Shown here: positions 61,401-64,000 of the stretch, one piece after another | Layout: every line of letters begins with the position of its first letter | How positions within the stretch are numbered: the first letter of the stretch is position 1 | NCBI RefSeq assembly: GCF_000972845.2 | Contig: NC_040028.1 | Span: 18,102,871 to 18,166,870 of the forward strand | Origin: Larimichthys crocea | Lineage: Eukaryota; Chordata; Actinopteri; Sciaenidae | DNA: 64,000 nt | Reading direction: 5' to 3' | Notes under the pieces: generated by a model | What the model was told of the DNA's origin: nothing | The model's database searches: none | What the model saw: only the letters and a program-made list of their open reading frames with translations | Position numbers and translations under genes: made by a program

Positions 61401-62025
61401 AATTTAAGTCACGGTGAGACTTCTGCAGCGCATGCAGCCAAAGCGGCGCAGAGGCTGAAGAAAGGAGGTGAAATGATGAACACATCAGTCCACTTGGACA
61501 CCGACTGAAGGAGCACCGATCATGATTGACTGACTTTGACACTGACAGCAGCACAATGACAAACCGACTGAACAGCCACAGAGAGAACAGGCACTAGGTT
61601 TCTGTTTTTGTAGTCGTGATCACACGATTATCCTTTAAATCTTTTAAATACCAACTGCTATTTTAAACTGATCAAACAATATAGATGTACATATAGATCA
61701 ATGGTTAGGTGCACTGTATGACCAAATGTAGATGTCCATAGACTATTGTGCACCTTTGTTTGTGTTCATATGGAGCGTTTCAGACTTTAACGTGTTCAGA
61801 TTTGGTCATTTTTCCTGATTCATGTGCCTCTAAATATGTAAATATGATACATAGTTAACTCTTTTGGCTGTTATTGGACACACACAAAGATTTCTTTCTG
61901 TACAGACACAATCTCACACATTAAATACATTTACTTTCAAGTCCACATTAGTCCAAGCCGAGCCATCACTCCTTCGTCAGGACTGTATTTCCTATCCCCG
62001 CTCACGCTGAGAATACTCGGCACGC
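58421..62025 (+). other. st6gal2: st6gal2 last intron, visible part
   Basis: No + strand exon with the expected final st6gal2 coding sequence was found from 58421 to 64000, so this intron is at least 5.6 kb and leaves the window. It has a CA microsatellite at about 58531-58550, poly-T and AT-rich stretches near 59540-59560 and 60140-60160, and a CA-rich stretch near 60405-60435. No interspersed repeat is confidently recognised. Confidence 0.6.
61035..61148 (-). CDS. Small GC3-rich minus-strand ORF (37 codons), unrecognised
   Basis: ATG at 61148-61146 in a strong context (A at -3, G at +4) opens MEDMGGIRDSEDFYGHIR and continues to a TGA at 61035. Most codons of the first 18 end in G or C, unlike the AT-rich surroundings. 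A possible donor, atcag|GTTAAG, follows that stretch. It lies about 0.9 kb downstream of the opsin-like exon on the same strand. It could be a short exon, 3' UTR sequence or chance. No family recognised. Confidence 0.2.
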   Translation of the reverse strand: MEDMGGIRDSEDFYGHIRLRDGEDEDVGAQMAHKNAV

Positions 62026-62238
62026 TCAGTGACGTAGGTCAGGGCCCGTGTGCTTGGTGGCCGGGGTGCTGCAGCACTGGTTGAGTGGTTCGGTGGAGAT
62101 CTGGGCGGTGCAGACCACCGTGTTGCTGTGGACTCTGCGGTTCAGATGGATTGCCGTGGTCTTGGAGGGTAAGGAGGTGCTGCCGTGCTCCGCTGCCCAG
62201 TTATGGCAGTGAAACAGAACCAGGAAACACTTGTAGAA
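62026..62238 (-). CDS. Last coding exon of an opsin-like class A GPCR (partial gene)
   Basis: On the minus strand a good polypyrimidine tract and acceptor (ttttcatgtcttcctcag) precede 70 codons and a TGA. The product begins FYKCFLVLFHCHNWAAEHG and contains SLPSKTTAIHLNRRVHSNTV. Third codon positions are mostly G or C; the other two frames have early stops. FYKCF plus following cysteines fits the amphipathic helix 8 and palmitoylated tail of a GPCR. In vertebrate visual opsins the last exon starts in phase 0 directly after the MNKQ motif, at exactly this Phe, so an opsin is the best reading. The FY[KR]CF form and Ser-Lys-Thr-rich tail suggest the TMT/encephalopsin group of non-visual light receptors. 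The seven-helix part and the retinal-binding lysine would lie upstream and were not found before 64000. Confidence 0.6.
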   Translation of the reverse strand, partial: FYKCFLVLFHCHNWAAEHGSTSLPSKTTAIHLNRRVHSNTVVCTAQISTEPLNQCCSTPATKHTGPDLRH

Positions 62239-64000
62239 CTGAGGAAGACATGAAAAGAAAGATAATCAGTGCACTTCAGAGTCAACAGGTAGCGCTTCCT
62301 TCAGAGGAGTAAATGGTCCACTAATGGCTTTGTGTTGGCGGAGAACAATTATTGTATCGTGTGACCTTCGTCGTGTAACACACTGGCTGTAATGCACTGA
62401 GTGATTCAGACCTCTTCAGGTTCCCTGCAATCTATTTTTTTGTCTGTTGCTTCATAATTAATATGTATGTCTATTTGCTCTTTGTCAGCACACACTGTTT
62501 ACATATTAATGGGATCGTTAGTGAAGACGTACGGTTGTATAAGGGCACCTTTTGTTGTGCATTTTGATTATTTAATGTTGTTTTCCTGGAAAAGCGGCAG
62601 TTATTCTGATAACGGTGCTTACAAAATGCTGGAGAAAATTAATTCAACACATGCTCGCACACTCGGTGGGAAGGATGTCGCTCAGTTATTTGTGCTGATG
62701 GCAATCATTCTGCAGAGCGACAGTGGGGAGAAAAACGGCACAACAATCAGAGGAAATTATAGAAATCAACATCGAAGTACAGAGCGAGGTGCAACGAAAA
62801 AAACAAAAGATACGCGAGAGCTGACAGCTCTGTGTTTGGCAACACATCATACTGTATTAAAGGCGCCATGCAGCGCATGCTGAGGCAGGCAAACTCACTG
62901 ACTTCATGTATTATGTATTCAGTCCTATTTTTATCTTGTCTAAAGGAAGGAAGGTTTTCGCTGAGCGTTGCATTCTCTTTTTCTGCACAACCGAAACCTC
63001 ACGTTGACACTTAAAATCACATTTGCGCCTGATAAGTGTGAGGACTCTCACACACATCTTACCTGATTTATTCAGATTGGCTAAACTGAGAAAGCATTGT
63101 AGTATCAGCGCATATTAATGCAGATCGGTAAAAACTTTTTTTTTTACTGCTGGGAGCTCATAATGCTTCTGCTATGCTCAAATCCAGCGACGTTTATCAG
63201 CATCAGCTCATTTAACTTCATCAAACCTGACACTGTGTGCACGTTAGACAATTTCCTGTTGACACTGTTCAAAGAAATAAGCTGTGATATCTCTAAATAA
63301 TGATTATTTCCCTTAACGAGGAACTTTTTTCACCTGAATACAACCACAAAGAGCTCATAGACGTGCAAAGGTGGAGTAAATGGGCCGATACGTAGCATAC
63401 TGTGGTCCGTACTGGACTTGGACTGGCCACCCTCGTTTCTATTGCTATTTTTTTAATGAATGTATCTCAGTACTTATTGTGAGTAGAAAGATTATTTTAT
63501 CCGGCTCACTACGCTGTGGAAGGTCGGCTGTTTATGTAACTGGACAAAAACCAACAGACCAGTTTGAATCACGGAACAAATCTGACATGTGGACAGCGAT
63601 TCAGTCCGGCACCGTACAGGTTATAAGATGATACCATGTTTGTTGTTTGAGAAATATTCCCACCCTGAACTCCTTGACAAACTCCAACCTGCAGTTTTTT
63701 ACACTGCAGTTTTTGTTTTAATTAAACAGACCTACAACATGTTATTTGATGAGCTTTAAAGGTAGCTTTTGTTATCTTTGGACAGTTTACAGCCTTTATG
63801 ATAATATATGCTCATGAGTTGAATGGGTGGATATGAGAATGGGATTATCTTCTATCTATCCTATCGTATAACTCTCAGCAACAAAGCAAAAAATCATATT
63901 TGCCCAAAATTTCAACCCCTAACCTCTCTAGTAGAGCTGCTCAGTGGCCAGCAGATCAGACTGGTTGTACTTGGCAGCTGTTTCTTGTTATTTAACTATA
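62239..64000. other. Non-coding stretch, no exon recognised
   Basis: It should be an intron of the minus-strand opsin-like gene and, in antisense, part of the last st6gal2 intron. No further opsin exon (such as one with the Lys...NPxIY region) and no st6gal2 end exon were recognised. Only short poly-T runs stand out, near 63135 and 63385-63460. Confidence 0.45.

Noticed and set aside
62085..62312. Plus-strand 75-codon frame opposite the opsin-like exon
   Set aside because: It crosses the splice acceptor of the minus-strand exon and has low-complexity Cys/Arg/Gly content. The minus frame has the splice site, codon bias and family features.
1..64000. CRISPR array, prokaryotic operon or phage system
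   Set aside because: There are no regularly spaced short repeats with unique spacers. The gene structure is spliced vertebrate, and the repeats are microsatellites and transposable elements.

Overview
The window looks like nuclear DNA from a ray-finned, probably percomorph, fish. The evidence is long introns with GT..AG borders, fish-type tRNA-derived SINEs, an L2/CR1-like LINE fragment, many microsatellites, and one clearly recognisable vertebrate gene. Most of the open reading frames are chance frames in non-coding DNA.

The main gene is st6gal2 (beta-galactoside alpha-2,6-sialyltransferase 2) on the + strand. A GC-rich candidate 5' UTR exon ends with a GTAAGG donor at 25537. After an 18 kb intron there is a small non-coding exon (43744-43800). 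Then come four coding exons: 43980-44979 (with UTR from 43889), 52546-52643, 54090-54191 and 58246-58420. All four join in frame to give 458 codons. They encode a type II Golgi membrane anchor, an acidic stem, sialylmotif L and sialylmotif S. The final coding exon (sialylmotifs III and VS) is not in the window, so the last intron runs past the right edge.

On the opposite strand, at 62026-62238, lies what looks like the last coding exon of a class A GPCR, most likely a ciliary-type opsin (TMT/encephalopsin group). It begins at the position and phase of the intron that precedes helix 8 in vertebrate visual opsins. Its upstream exons are not visible. If both calls hold, this opsin gene overlaps or is nested in the last st6gal2 intron in antisense.

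The left 15 kb has no recognisable gene. It is made of duplicated blocks: A at 1-1049 and 6297-7348; C at 1047-1314 and 11350-11614; B at 7391-10846 and 11612-15187. There is a 10-N gap at 7381-7390 and a large imperfect palindrome at about 10482-11334. Copies differ mostly by scattered small indels, which points to a mis-assembled or noisily gap-filled locus more than to a real tandem duplication.

The rest is introns and intergenic DNA with interspersed repeats. The most striking is one dispersed family (called family R here) with about a dozen full or partial copies in both orientations. One copy carries a nested TA-flanked MITE with perfect 18-bp terminal inverted repeats. Two others carry a tRNA-derived SINE at the same internal site. 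I found no CRISPR array, operon, intact autonomous transposon or clearly new biological system. The most interesting items are the antisense opsin-like exon, the start-stop uORF next to the st6gal2 start codon, and the assembly structure of the left part.
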